Shown piece by piece: positions 27,770 to 35,750 of a stretch of DNA of 44,531 bases. The stretch lies in the NCBI GenBank assembly GCA_002439605.1, contig DJOI01000023.1:1-44531 (forward strand). The letters run 5' to 3'. How positions within the stretch are numbered: the stretch's first letter is position 1; each line of letters begins with the position of its first letter. Source of the stretch: Candidatus Segatella mututuai. Its GTDB lineage: Bacteria > Bacteroidota > Bacteroidia > Bacteroidales > Bacteroidaceae. A program made the position numbers and the translations under genes. A model generated the notes under the pieces. The model had not been told where the DNA came from. It saw nothing but the letters and a program-made list of their open reading frames with translations, and made no database searches.

Positions 27770-28603
27770 ATGAAAAGTATTAAAAGAATGGCTTTTGGAG
27801 CCATGGTAGTTATGGTGATGATGGCATCATGTGGAACTACGCAAACCGTGCCCCTTACAGGACGAACTCATCGCATCTCTGTGTCTGACGAGCAAGTGCT
27901 TAGTCTCTCCAACCAAGAATATACCAAGTATATGGCTACTGCCAAGAAGTCTACCAATGCTCAGCATACTGCCATGGTGCAAAGGGTAGGGCGCAAACTG
28001 GCTACAGCCGTAGAGACCTATTTGAAGCAGAATGGCTTTGCCAACGATTTGAAAAACTATGCATGGGAGTTCAACCTCGTGCAAGACAAGAGTGCCAACG
28101 CTTTCTGTATGCCAGGTGGAAAGATTGTCGTGTATGAAGGCTTGTTGCCCTATACGAAGAATGAAACAGGGTTGGCTATTGTCTTAGGACATGAGATAGC
28201 CCATGCTGTGGCAAAGCATAGTGCCGAGCAACTTACCAAGCAGCAAAATCAACAAGTAGGAACTAATATCTTGGGCAATGTGCTCAATCAGGCTGTGGGC
28301 AGCGGTGTGGGTGATGTAGCGAGTGCTGTGGCAGGAAAGTATTTCTCATTTCGCAACTTGAAATATTCTCGTGACAATGAGACGGAGGCCGACTATATGG
28401 GACTTATCTTTGCTGCCATGGCTGGCTACGACCCTCAGCAAGCCATCCCATTCTGGAAACGTATGTCGCAAGGCAACAGTGCCAACCAGAACGATATCTT
28501 CAGCGACCATCCTTCCGATGCTAAGCGAATAGCTGCCTTGGAGAAGGAAATGCCTACTGCGCTCAAGTATTATCATTCTGCCAAGAGAACCAATAAAAGG
28601 TAA
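27770..28603 (+). CDS. M48-family metalloprotease lipoprotein
   Basis: The 277-residue protein has a lipoprotein signal (MMASCGTT, Cys21). The zinc site is HEIAH (His141, Glu142, His145), with the third ligand probably Glu204 in NETEADYMG. The layout matches periplasmic BepA/LoiP-type proteases that degrade or help assemble outer-membrane proteins. Its stop is 110 bp before the NfeD gene, with no strong terminator between, so co-transcription is possible. Confidence 0.88.
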   Translation: MKSIKRMAFGAMVVMVMMASCGTTQTVPLTGRTHRISVSDEQVLSLSNQEYTKYMATAKKSTNAQHTAMVQRVGRKLATAVETYLKQNGFANDLKNYAWEFNLVQDKSANAFCMPGGKIVVYEGLLPYTKNETGLAIVLGHEIAHAVAKHSAEQLTKQQNQQVGTNILGNVLNQAVGSGVGDVASAVAGKYFSFRNLKYSRDNETEADYMGLIFAAMAGYDPQQAIPFWKRMSQGNSANQNDIFSDHPSDAKRIAALEKEMPTALKYYHSAKRTNKR

Positions 28604-28713
28604 GTCTGGAAGTGAATGAACTGGCAAAAGCACAGGCAGACGAACGGATGTGTATTCCAGGTAACCTTTTTGCGTGCATGCAATTAGGAATGACTAACTA
28701 AAAATTCAATGAT

Positions 28714-29166
28714 ATGATTGATTATATCTCGCAAAATCTTTGGCTGTTCTGGACGGTGATTACCTTCCTGTGTCTGATCATGGAGTTGTCCTCTGGCGAC
28801 TTCTATGTAACGTGTTTCGCCATTGGTGCCATAGTAAGTATTTTTGCGGCATGGGTTGGTTTGCCCTTTTGGTTGCAGATAGTGATATGGGCTATCAGCT
28901 CCGTACTGAGCATTTGGCTTATTCGTCCGCACTTGTTGCAACTTATCAAGCATGGTGCCGATGATAGAGTGAGTAATACCGATGCCTTGTTGGGGCAGGT
29001 AGGCGAGGTAAGCCAGTGTATCGTAAAAGGCGGATATGGCCGTGTGAAGATCGATGGTGACGATTGGAAGGCTGAGGCACCTTCGGCACTCGAGGATATA
29101 GACGAAGGTGCCAAGGTGAGAATTGTGGGCAGAGAGTCCATCATTTTACAGGTGGAAGAGGTGTGA
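28714..29166 (+). CDS. NfeD-like membrane protein (short form)
   Basis: The 150-residue protein has two to three hydrophobic segments in the first 75 residues (LWLFWTVITFLCLIMELSSG, FYVTCFAIGAIVSIFAAWVG, FWLQIVIWAISSVLSIWLI). A C-terminal OB-fold domain follows (LLGQVGEVSQ, GYGRVKIDGDDWKAEA, GAKVRIVGRESIILQVE). This is the truncated NfeD type that pairs with SPFH proteins, and the SPFH gene lies 54 bp downstream. Confidence 0.88.
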   Translation: MIDYISQNLWLFWTVITFLCLIMELSSGDFYVTCFAIGAIVSIFAAWVGLPFWLQIVIWAISSVLSIWLIRPHLLQLIKHGADDRVSNTDALLGQVGEVSQCIVKGGYGRVKIDGDDWKAEAPSALEDIDEGAKVRIVGRESIILQVEEV

Positions 29167-29220
29167 GGTAAATCCTCCAAGCGGCTGTAAGATAATAATA
29201 ACCCTTTAAATATAACGATT

Positions 29221-30168
29221 ATGATAGGAATTTATGTGTTGGCTGCCATCGTTGTGCTGGCCCTTATTTTTGTAAAGAAGACTATTGTTATCATTCCTCA
29301 GAGTGAGACGAAAATTATTGAGCGTCTGGGGCGTTACTATGCAACTCTTAGACCTGGCATCAACATCATTATTCCATTTATCGACCGTGCCAAGGAAATT
29401 GTAGCTATGCGCAACGGACGGTATATGTATACGGATAAAATCGACTTGCGTGAGCAGGTGTACGATTTCGATCGGCAGAATGTTATCACAAAGGATAATA
29501 TCCAGATGCAAATTAATGCCCTGCTGTACTTCCAGATAGTAGATCCTTTCAAAAGTGTGTACGAAATCAACAACCTGCCCAATGCCATTGAGAAGCTTAC
29601 GCAGACGACCTTGCGTAACATTATCGGCGAGATGGAACTCGATCAAACCTTGACTTCTCGTGATACCATCAACACCAAGCTTCGTTCTGTACTCGACGAT
29701 GCCACTAACAAATGGGGTATTAAGGTAAATCGTGTGGAGCTGCAGGATATTACTCCTCCCGAGAGTGTGCTCAAGGCCATGGAGAAGCAGATGCAGGCAG
29801 AGCGCAACAAACGTGCCACCATCCTTTCGTCAGAAGGAGAGAAGGAGAAACAGCGTCTCCTTTCGGAAGGCGAGAAGGCTGCTATCGTAAACAAGGCAGA
29901 GGCAGCCAAGCAGCAGGCTATCTTGAAAGCGGAGGGTGAGGCCACCGCACGCATTCGCAAGGCTGAGGCAGAAGCTATCGCTATCCAGAAAATTACCGAT
30001 GCCGTAGGGCAGTCTACCAATCCTGCCAACTATCTCTTGGCTCAGAAATACATCGCCATGATGCAGGATGTGGCTCAAGGTAAGGACAACAAGGTGGTCT
30101 ATCTACCTTACGAGGCTACCAATCTGATGGGCTCTATCGGTGGCATCAAGGATCTTTTTAAAGGATAA
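29221..30168 (+). CDS. SPFH/band-7 (stomatin-like) membrane protein
   Basis: The 315-residue protein has one N-terminal membrane helix (MIGIYVLAAIVVLALIFV). The SPFH domain follows (TIVIIPQSETKIIERLGRYYATLRPGINIIIPF to RNIIGEMELDQTLTSRD). The C-terminal part is a long coiled coil rich in Ala, Glu and Arg (about 195-275, EKEKQRLLSEGEKAAIVNKAEAAKQ). Such proteins oligomerise into membrane microdomains and regulate membrane proteases; NfeD is the usual partner. Confidence 0.92.
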   Translation: MIGIYVLAAIVVLALIFVKKTIVIIPQSETKIIERLGRYYATLRPGINIIIPFIDRAKEIVAMRNGRYMYTDKIDLREQVYDFDRQNVITKDNIQMQINALLYFQIVDPFKSVYEINNLPNAIEKLTQTTLRNIIGEMELDQTLTSRDTINTKLRSVLDDATNKWGIKVNRVELQDITPPESVLKAMEKQMQAERNKRATILSSEGEKEKQRLLSEGEKAAIVNKAEAAKQQAILKAEGEATARIRKAEAEAIAIQKITDAVGQSTNPANYLLAQKYIAMMQDVAQGKDNKVVYLPYEATNLMGSIGGIKDLFKG

Positions 30169-30182
30169 ACAAAAACTAAACG

Positions 30183-31274
30183 ATGAATAAGAATATCTGT
30201 ATCGTGGCGGGTGCACGCCCCAACTTTATCAAGGTGGCGCCCGTCATCAGAGCAATTGTAAACGTCCAAAAGAGTGGAAGGCCAGTCAACTACAACTTGG
30301 TGTATGCAGGTTGTGAGGACGATCCTACACTCGAAGACTCTCTCTTCGATGACTTGGAGATAAGTCGTCCTGATGTCTATTTAGGTGTGGACTGCGAGAA
30401 CCTCAATGAACTTACAGGACAGGTGATGTCCAAGTTTGAACAGTATTTGCAGCAGAATCCTACGGATGTGGTCATTGTGGTCGACGACCTTGCCTCTACC
30501 ATGGCGGCAGCCATCGTGACTAAGAAGCAAGGCATTCTGTTGGCGCATATAGCCGCGGGTACTCGTAGTTTTGATATTTCCATGCCCAAGGAAATCAATC
30601 GTCTGGTTATTGACGGTCTGTCTGATATTCTCTTTACGGCAGGAATTTCCAATAATAGTATCGCCAATAAGGAAGGCGCAGAACTTTCTAAAGTATATAT
30701 GGTGGGCAATGTGCTCATTGATAATATCCGTTTCCTGCAGCAGCGCATGAAGCGTCCGCAGTTGATGGACGACAAAAAACTGAAAGCGGGACAGTACATA
30801 GTGCTTACGCTCAATCGCAAGGCTATCATCAATAATAGCGATGAGATGCACAGCCTGGTGTCTACCGTGGTTTCTTATGCCCATGAGGCGGGTGTGCCTG
30901 TAGTGGCTCCGCTTCGTGGTAAGGCTCGCCAGGAAGTAGAGGCTATGGGTTTGGAGGGCATTATGCTGATAGAGGCTCAAGGCTATTTGGACTTCAGCTA
31001 TCTCACAGCACATGCCATGGGCATTGTTACGGATTCGGGAAATGTTGCGGAGGAGGCTACCTTCAACGGAGTTCCTTGCATCACACTAAACAGCTATACA
31101 GAGCATATCGAGACTGTGAAGATAGGCACCAATGTGTTGGTGGGCGAGGATGCTGCTCGTCTTGGCGAGATGATGCGGCTCTTGCTGAAAGGAGAATGGA
31201 AGAAAGCTGGCATTCCTGACAGATGGGACGGAAGGTCTGCCGAGCGTATTGTCCAGATACTGGTCAATGAATAA
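30183..31274 (+). CDS. WecB-like UDP-GlcNAc 2-epimerase homologue with altered active site
   Basis: The 363-residue protein has the two-Rossmann-fold layout of the non-hydrolysing UDP-GlcNAc 2-epimerase family: CIVAGARPNFIKVAPVIRAI at the start and TDSGNVAEEATFNGVPCITL near the end. Of the four catalytic residues known from E. coli WecB (Asp95, Glu117, Glu131, His213), two match (Asp102 in VVDDLAST and Glu137 in MPKEINR). The family HVEAG motif reads HIAAG (Ala124) and the HRxEN motif reads LNRKAI (Asn211). It may be inactive, have another substrate, or only bind nucleotide sugars. It starts 14 bp after the SPFH gene. Confidence 0.8.
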   Translation: MNKNICIVAGARPNFIKVAPVIRAIVNVQKSGRPVNYNLVYAGCEDDPTLEDSLFDDLEISRPDVYLGVDCENLNELTGQVMSKFEQYLQQNPTDVVIVVDDLASTMAAAIVTKKQGILLAHIAAGTRSFDISMPKEINRLVIDGLSDILFTAGISNNSIANKEGAELSKVYMVGNVLIDNIRFLQQRMKRPQLMDDKKLKAGQYIVLTLNRKAIINNSDEMHSLVSTVVSYAHEAGVPVVAPLRGKARQEVEAMGLEGIMLIEAQGYLDFSYLTAHAMGIVTDSGNVAEEATFNGVPCITLNSYTEHIETVKIGTNVLVGEDAARLGEMMRLLLKGEWKKAGIPDRWDGRSAERIVQILVNE

Positions 31275-31434
31275 GGTTTTTTTGTTAAACTGTAACCATT
31301 CAATGTCAACAGGGTCTTGTTGTTATGGATAAGAACAGATTAAACGATGTTTCAAACTTCAATGGCTTGTATTCCGTAGCTAAGTAACATGTAGATGAAA
31401 TTTTCGTTTTGGCCTATGCGATCAGTATCAGTCA

Positions 31435-32298
31435 TTAGTCAGTTCTGCCAGGATAATTGTATTGGTCGAAGTAGGCTGGAGTTTTGTTGTTGTACCAGAT
31501 GCCTTCAACATTCACCCCAACAGAGAAATTCTTGTTGATATTGTATTTCACTCCTGCTCCAAGCACATTGGCGCCAGTTGCTCCCATGCCATACCCCAAC
31601 GGCATGATACCTGTTGCAGGCCACCCCCAGCCATAATATGGATAACCCATGTAGAGATTTCCGTATCGGCTGTAATTGTTGTTCACGCTCAGTTGTCCGT
31701 ACACATAGGCTTCCCAGTGCTCGTTGAACCGATAGCCAAGGATGGCATACAGACCTACATCGCGATAGCTGTCGCTTCCCCAGAAGGTGTTATTAAAATA
31801 GCCACCGCCTGCTATCCACAACTTGCCGTCCCTGGTAAGCGGAGCCAGATAGGTGGCATTGATGTTCTGCGAGAAACCTCCCTTATGTGGCGTGTTCTTG
31901 CCGAAGGTAGCAAAGGCTGAAAGGTCGAGCGAGACGTTCAGTCCCCGGTGCAGTCCATAACCATAAGTGGTGAAAGGCATCGTGCTGATAGGATTGTAGT
32001 AGAAGCTGCTGTCATTGGCATGTACGGATTTGTTGCCAGCATACACCGATTTGTTGTTTGCATCCTGAAATGGTGTCAAATCCATCAAGCTCTGCTTTGT
32101 TACGGAGTATTGGGTGTTCTTTACAGGCTTGCCTTTATATATAAGAGGTTGCTCGGCCTGGAAAATGGTGTCGCCAGGCAACAGCCAGTCTTCTCTTGGA
32201 TTGTCGCTACTGTGGAGCGGACCGAGGTGAACCTGCTGTGCATGAACAGAAGCACAGCAGAAGATGAGCATGGTGATATATGCTATTTTTCTTCTCAT
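31435..32298 (-). CDS. Predicted outer-membrane beta-barrel protein, function unknown
   Basis: The 287-residue protein has a signal peptide (MRRKIAYITMLIFCCASVHAQ). The first 110 residues are polar. The remainder has amphipathic strands rich in Tyr, Gly and Asn (LNVSLDLSAFATFG, LWIAGGGYFNN, VGLYAILGYRFNEHWEAYVYGQLSV, VLGAGVKYNINKNFSVGVNVEGIWY), typical of a small outer-membrane barrel. A Tyr/Gly/Trp/Pro-rich loop (MGYPYYGWGWPATG) is notable. I do not recognise a specific family. It lies alone between the WecB-like gene and the divergent cyclophilin gene. Confidence 0.7.
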   Translation of the reverse strand: MRRKIAYITMLIFCCASVHAQQVHLGPLHSSDNPREDWLLPGDTIFQAEQPLIYKGKPVKNTQYSVTKQSLMDLTPFQDANNKSVYAGNKSVHANDSSFYYNPISTMPFTTYGYGLHRGLNVSLDLSAFATFGKNTPHKGGFSQNINATYLAPLTRDGKLWIAGGGYFNNTFWGSDSYRDVGLYAILGYRFNEHWEAYVYGQLSVNNNYSRYGNLYMGYPYYGWGWPATGIMPLGYGMGATGANVLGAGVKYNINKNFSVGVNVEGIWYNNKTPAYFDQYNYPGRTD

Positions 32299-32352
32299 AA
32301 TGATTTCTCTTTTTTAGGCTCTTGTGAGCTAAATATTCTCGTAATTCATGTA

Positions 32353-32360
32353 CAAAATTA
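32353..32360 (-). promoter_or_regulatory. Possible -7 box (TAATTTTG, minus strand) for the barrel gene
   Basis: The plus strand reads CAAAATTA, giving TAATTTTG on the minus strand 55 bp upstream of the ATG at 32298. The -33 region is weak. Confidence 0.5.
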
Positions 32361-32435
32361 CAACTTTTTGGATGAAAGTAATCAGATGTTTATATTAAAA
32401 AACAATAAACAGGATTGTTTTGGTTAAAAAAGCAT

Positions 32436-32443
32436 TACCTTTG
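32436..32443 (+). promoter_or_regulatory. -7 box (TACCTTTG) that fixes the cyclophilin start
   Basis: TACCTTTG has a TTGTTTTGG -33-like element near 32415. Transcription should start near 32450, so the in-frame TTG at 32420 cannot be the start and the ATG at 32471 is used. Confidence 0.7.
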
Positions 32444-32470
32444 TCTTGTAATAATAAAAAATATAAATTT

Positions 32471-33196
32471 ATGAGAAGAACTATGATGTTGATGATGTGC
32501 TGTCTGCTTTTGCCTTTGCTGGCTTTTGCACAGACGGACAAAGTTGCTGCCGACACGGCGGCATTCCATCAGGATGCCACTTGCCCGGAAGTATTGATAG
32601 AAACAAGCATGGGCAATATCCGAGTGGCGCTTTACAACGATACACCTCTTCATCGTGACAATTTTCTGAAATGGGTGAGGATGGGGTATTATGACGGCTG
32701 CATCTTCCAAAGAGTCATCAAGAACTTTATGATTCAAGGTGGCGATCCTTCCACACGAAAAGTGAAGCCAGGCAAGGTGGAGCGTTTCGATACTGCCTAT
32801 ACCGTGCCTGCCGAGATACGCTATCCCAAGTATTATCACAAGCGTGGTCAACTCTGTGCTGCCCGTGAGGGCGATGACGTGAATCCGCAGAAAGCCTCGG
32901 CTCCTTGTGATTTCTACATAACTTGGGGACGTAAATACTCAGCACGGCAGATGGAATATTTGGTTGGGAAGATGAAAGGTGAGGACAACGTGTATGCCAT
33001 TCCCAACGAGCAGGTGCAGGCAGGATATGTGAAATATGGTGGTGTACCACATCTAGATGGTGGTTATACAATCTTTGGCGAAGTGCTTGAAGGATTGGAT
33101 GTGGTAGAGAAAATTCAAAATGTGGAAACTGATAAGAACAACGACCGCCCTTTGCAGGATGTTGTCATCATCAAGGCTACGGAAGTCAAAAAATAA
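32471..33196 (+). CDS. Secreted cyclophilin-type peptidyl-prolyl isomerase
   Basis: From the ATG at 32471 the protein has 241 residues and a signal peptide (MRRTMMLMMCCLLLPLLAFAQ). The cyclophilin domain follows: VLIETSMGNIRVALYND, DNFLKWVRMGYYDGCIFQRVIKNFMIQGGDP, an insertion with PAEIRYPKYYHKRGQLCAARE, then GYTIFGEVLEGLDVVEKIQ. The FQR and QGGDP motifs are the isomerase active site. It should fold secreted proteins in the periplasm. Confidence 0.92.
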   Translation: MRRTMMLMMCCLLLPLLAFAQTDKVAADTAAFHQDATCPEVLIETSMGNIRVALYNDTPLHRDNFLKWVRMGYYDGCIFQRVIKNFMIQGGDPSTRKVKPGKVERFDTAYTVPAEIRYPKYYHKRGQLCAAREGDDVNPQKASAPCDFYITWGRKYSARQMEYLVGKMKGEDNVYAIPNEQVQAGYVKYGGVPHLDGGYTIFGEVLEGLDVVEKIQNVETDKNNDRPLQDVVIIKATEVKK

Positions 33197-33308
33197 ATTC
33201 CTCGAAGAAAAATGGAAAATTTGAGTATCTTTATGCGTGAAAGAAATAAATTGCAAGGCTTTATGTTAAAAAACTGTCAAATTGTTTGGCGGATACAAAT
33301 AAAAATGC

Positions 33309-33316
33309 TACTTTTG
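33309..33316 (+). promoter_or_regulatory. -7 box (TACTTTTG) for the Phe/Tyr operon
   Basis: TACTTTTGC has a TTGTTTGG -33-like element near 33283. Transcription should begin near 33323, giving a leader RNA of about 225 nt before pheA that contains the leader peptide and attenuator. Confidence 0.75.
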
Positions 33317-33318
33317 CA

Positions 33319-33333
33319 ATTGTGTAACACAAT
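33319..33333. promoter_or_regulatory. 15-bp perfect palindrome at the transcription start
   Basis: ATTGTGTAACACAAT has 7-bp arms around a central base and lies immediately after the -7 box. Its position and symmetry suit a repressor operator for the aromatic operon. The regulator is unknown. Confidence 0.5.
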
Positions 33334-33375
33334 CGGAGAAATCCTGAATTGTAGAAAACAATAAATAAAGAGACT

Positions 33376-33453
33376 ATGAAGAAGTTGGACGCATACTTTT
33401 ATAGCTTTTATTTTTACTTTGCAAGCAATTGTAAAGCGGGAAGTTGCGTATAA
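33376..33453 (+). CDS. pheL: Phe/Tyr-rich leader peptide of the aromatic amino acid operon
   Basis: A 25-codon reading frame starts at the ATG at 33376 and stops at the TAA at 33451. Residues 7-15 are YFYSFYFYF: four Tyr, four Phe and one Ser. It precedes pheA, an aminotransferase, DAHP synthase-chorismate mutase and tyrA, exactly the operon such a peptide would sense. Scarcity of charged tRNA-Phe or tRNA-Tyr would stall ribosomes between 33394 and 33420. The symbol is by analogy with the enterobacterial phe leader; the sequence is not homologous. AAAGAG lies 5-10 nt before the ATG. Confidence 0.85.
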   Translation: MKKLDAYFYSFYFYFASNCKAGSCV

Positions 33454-33502
33454 TTTCAACTTAGGATATTAAGATTAAGAAATCTATCGAAACGGTCCCG
33501 CT
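33435..33502 (+). promoter_or_regulatory. Antiterminator pairing of the aromatic operon attenuator
   Basis: AGCGGGA (33435-33441, inside leader codons 20-22) is complementary over 7 bp to TCCCGCT (33496-33502), which includes part of the terminator 5' arm and loop. It begins about 15 nt after the last Phe codon, so a stalled ribosome leaves it free. A ribosome that reaches the stop at 33451 would cover it. A competing hairpin AAGTTG/CAACTT (33441-33446 with 33457-33462) spans the stop codon. Confidence 0.7.
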
Positions 33503-33526
33503 CCTTGGAGAGTGAGGACCGTTTTT
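33491..33526 (+). terminator. Attenuator terminator upstream of pheA
   Basis: AACGGTCC (33491-33498) pairs with GGACCGTT (33516-33523), a perfect 8-bp GC-rich stem with T5 at 33522-33526. It lies 24 bp before the pheA ATG, inside the transcript, so it must be conditional. Confidence 0.88.
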
Positions 33527-33549
33527 CATAACAGGTACAAACAATATAG

Positions 33550-34383
33550 ATGAAGAGAATAGCTATACAAGGCGAGTTGGGGTCGTTTCACGACATAGCA
33601 GCCCATCAGTATTTCGGTGACGAACAGGTGGAACTGATTTGTTGCGCCACTTTCGAGGAGGTGTTCGAAAACATCAGGCGTGACCCTACGGTCATAGGTG
33701 TCATTGCCATAGAGAATACCATAGCGGGCAGTCTGCTCCACAATTATGAGCTTCTTCGACAGAGTGGCACTACTGTGGTGGGCGAGCACAGGCTTCATAT
33801 AGAGCACAGCATCTGCTGCCTGCCAGACGACGACTGGAGTACTCTCCAAGAGGTGCATTCTCATCCCGTAGCATTGATGCAGTGTGGCAGATTTCTTGCC
33901 AATCATCCCGACCTGAAAGCTGTTGAGGCTGAGGATACAGCAGGCTCGGCTGCCTTTATTGCCAAGCACCAGGTAAGGGGATGGGCAGCCATCTGTTCGG
34001 CTTATGCTGCCGAGATGTATGGTATGAAGGTGCTGCAAGAGGGTATCCACGACAATCCGCACAACTACACGCGTTTTCTCGTGGTTAGCAATCCGCAGAA
34101 AGCATCTCTCATGCGCCCTATAGAGAAGGCCGACAAGGCAAGCATCGTCTTTAGTCTATCCCACGACAAAGGTTCGCTCTCCAAGGTCCTCACTATCTTG
34201 AGTTTCTATGACGTGAATCTTACCAAGATACAGTCGCTGCCTGTCATCGGGCATGAGTGGGAATACCTCTTCTATGTAGATCTTACTTTTGACAACTTGA
34301 CCCGATACCGCCAGAGTATTGATGCCATCACACCATTGGTGAGGAAAATCAAGGTCCTTGGCGAGTACGAAGAAAAGAAATAG
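33550..34383 (+). CDS. pheA: Prephenate dehydratase
   Basis: The 277-residue protein has the dehydratase domain (about 1-185; IQGELGSFHDIAA, GVIAIENTIAGSL, and NPHNYTRFLVV with the catalytic TRF motif). An ACT regulatory domain follows (about 195-270; IVFSLSHDKGSLSKVLTILSFYDVNLTKIQSLP). The usual ESRP effector motif of the ACT domain reads QSLP here, as I recall for Bacteroidetes homologues, so feedback binding of Phe may differ. It makes phenylpyruvate from prephenate. There is no fused chorismate mutase; that domain is on the DAHP synthase two genes on. Confidence 0.95.
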   Translation: MKRIAIQGELGSFHDIAAHQYFGDEQVELICCATFEEVFENIRRDPTVIGVIAIENTIAGSLLHNYELLRQSGTTVVGEHRLHIEHSICCLPDDDWSTLQEVHSHPVALMQCGRFLANHPDLKAVEAEDTAGSAAFIAKHQVRGWAAICSAYAAEMYGMKVLQEGIHDNPHNYTRFLVVSNPQKASLMRPIEKADKASIVFSLSHDKGSLSKVLTILSFYDVNLTKIQSLPVIGHEWEYLFYVDLTFDNLTRYRQSIDAITPLVRKIKVLGEYEEKK

Positions 34384-34395
34384 AGAGCTTTTTCT

Positions 34396-34511
34396 ATGTT
34401 CAATGTTGAGTGTTAGATGTTAACTTGTTAGCTGTGCGCTTGGCATTTGGCATGATGAAGATTCTCGCGGGAGTGTAACTTAGCATATAACATTCAACAT
34501 ATAACATTCAC
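34396..34511. repeat. Imperfect inverted and tandem repeats between pheA and the aminotransferase gene
   Basis: The left part (34396-34424, ATGTTCAATGTTGAGTG and onward) is an imperfect reverse complement of the right part (34482-34511). The right part contains a 14-bp tandem, CATATAACATTCAA then CATATAACATTCAC (34484-34497, 34498-34511). The 134-bp spacer has no gene. Similar AATGTT-type strings are common between Bacteroidales genes, to my recollection. Confidence 0.65.
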
Positions 34512-34517
34512 ATAAAA

Positions 34518-35684
34518 ATGATTACGCCAGCTAATAGAGTAGCCGAAATACAGGAATACTACTTCAGCCGTAAGCTGAAAGAAGTTGCCCAACTGAACGC
34601 AGAGGGAAAAGACATCATCAGTCTTGCCATTGGAAGTCCTGATATGCCACCGTCAAAGCAGACGATAGACAAGCTCTGCGAGGTGGCTCAGAGTCCAGAT
34701 GCGCATGGCTATCAGCCCACGGTTGGCATTCCTGAGTTGCGAAAGGCAATGGCAGAATTTTATAAAAGATGGTACGATGTAGACCTCGATTGGGCTACGG
34801 AGATACAGCCGTTGATAGGCAGCAAGGAAGGCATTCTGCATGTTACCTTGGCATTCTGCAATCCTGGCGACGAAGTGCTGATTCCCAATCCTGGCTATCC
34901 CACCTACACTGCCATCAATAAGATTTTAGGTACAAAGATAACTTATTATGATCTCAGAGAGGACAACGGATGGCAACCCGACTTCGACGCCTTGGAGGAG
35001 ATGGACCTGAGCCATGTCAAGCTGATGTGGACCAACTATCCCAATATGCCTACAGGAGGCAATGCACGCATGGAGACATACGGGCGGTTGGTGGATTTTG
35101 CCAAGAAACACGACATAGTGATAGTGAACGACAACCCTTATTCGCTCATTTTGAACGAACATCCTTTAAGCATCATGCAGGTGCCTGGAGCCAAAGACTG
35201 CTGTATAGAATTCAACTCGCTCAGCAAGAGCCACAACATGCCAGGATGGCGAGTGGCGATGATCTCGAGCAACAAGACTTTCATCTCGTGGATTCTGAAG
35301 GTGAAGAGCAATATCGACAATGGTTCGTTCAGAGGCATACAACTGGCTGCAGCCGAGGCCATGACAGGCAATACGGAGGAATGGCATCGCGAGAACAACA
35401 TAGACAACTATCGCCGCCGTCGCGACATTGCCGAACAGATTATGGATGTGATGGGATGTACCTACGATTCTAAGCAGGTGGGCATGTTCCTTTGGGGTAA
35501 GATACCTGAGAGCTATGCCGATGTGGAAGATCTGACCGAGAAGGTGCTCCATGAGGCAAGGGTGTTCATTACCCCAGGCTTCATCTTTGGTAGCAATGGC
35601 AAGCGTTATGTGCGCATCAGCCTGTGTGCCAAGGACGAAAAGATGAAGGAAGCCTTGCGGCGTATAAAGAAGCTCTTCGCATAG
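34518..35684 (+). CDS. PLP-dependent class I/II aminotransferase, probably aromatic
   Basis: The 388-residue protein has fold type I motifs: IGSPDMPPS near the start, NPGYPTY (about 125), the Asn/Asp/Tyr PLP-contact region VNDNPYSL, and the Schiff-base Lys237 in NSLSKSHNMPGWR. The substrate-binding Arg is in the C-terminal YVRISLC. Placed between prephenate dehydratase and DAHP synthase, it most likely transaminates phenylpyruvate and hydroxyphenylpyruvate to Phe and Tyr. Related enzymes make LL-diaminopimelate, so the substrate is inferred from context. Confidence 0.88.
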   Translation: MITPANRVAEIQEYYFSRKLKEVAQLNAEGKDIISLAIGSPDMPPSKQTIDKLCEVAQSPDAHGYQPTVGIPELRKAMAEFYKRWYDVDLDWATEIQPLIGSKEGILHVTLAFCNPGDEVLIPNPGYPTYTAINKILGTKITYYDLREDNGWQPDFDALEEMDLSHVKLMWTNYPNMPTGGNARMETYGRLVDFAKKHDIVIVNDNPYSLILNEHPLSIMQVPGAKDCCIEFNSLSKSHNMPGWRVAMISSNKTFISWILKVKSNIDNGSFRGIQLAAAEAMTGNTEEWHRENNIDNYRRRRDIAEQIMDVMGCTYDSKQVGMFLWGKIPESYADVEDLTEKVLHEARVFITPGFIFGSNGKRYVRISLCAKDEKMKEALRRIKKLFA

Positions 35685-35750
35685 CGACTTCACCTTGTTG
35701 TGACAGGATATAGAAAACATTTTCATTTAAAAATATAACAATTTTAAGAT

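Noticed and set aside
32420..32470. Upstream extension of the cyclophilin from a TTG codon
   Set aside because: It overlaps the promoter at 32436-32443, and the signal peptide begins at the ATG at 32471.
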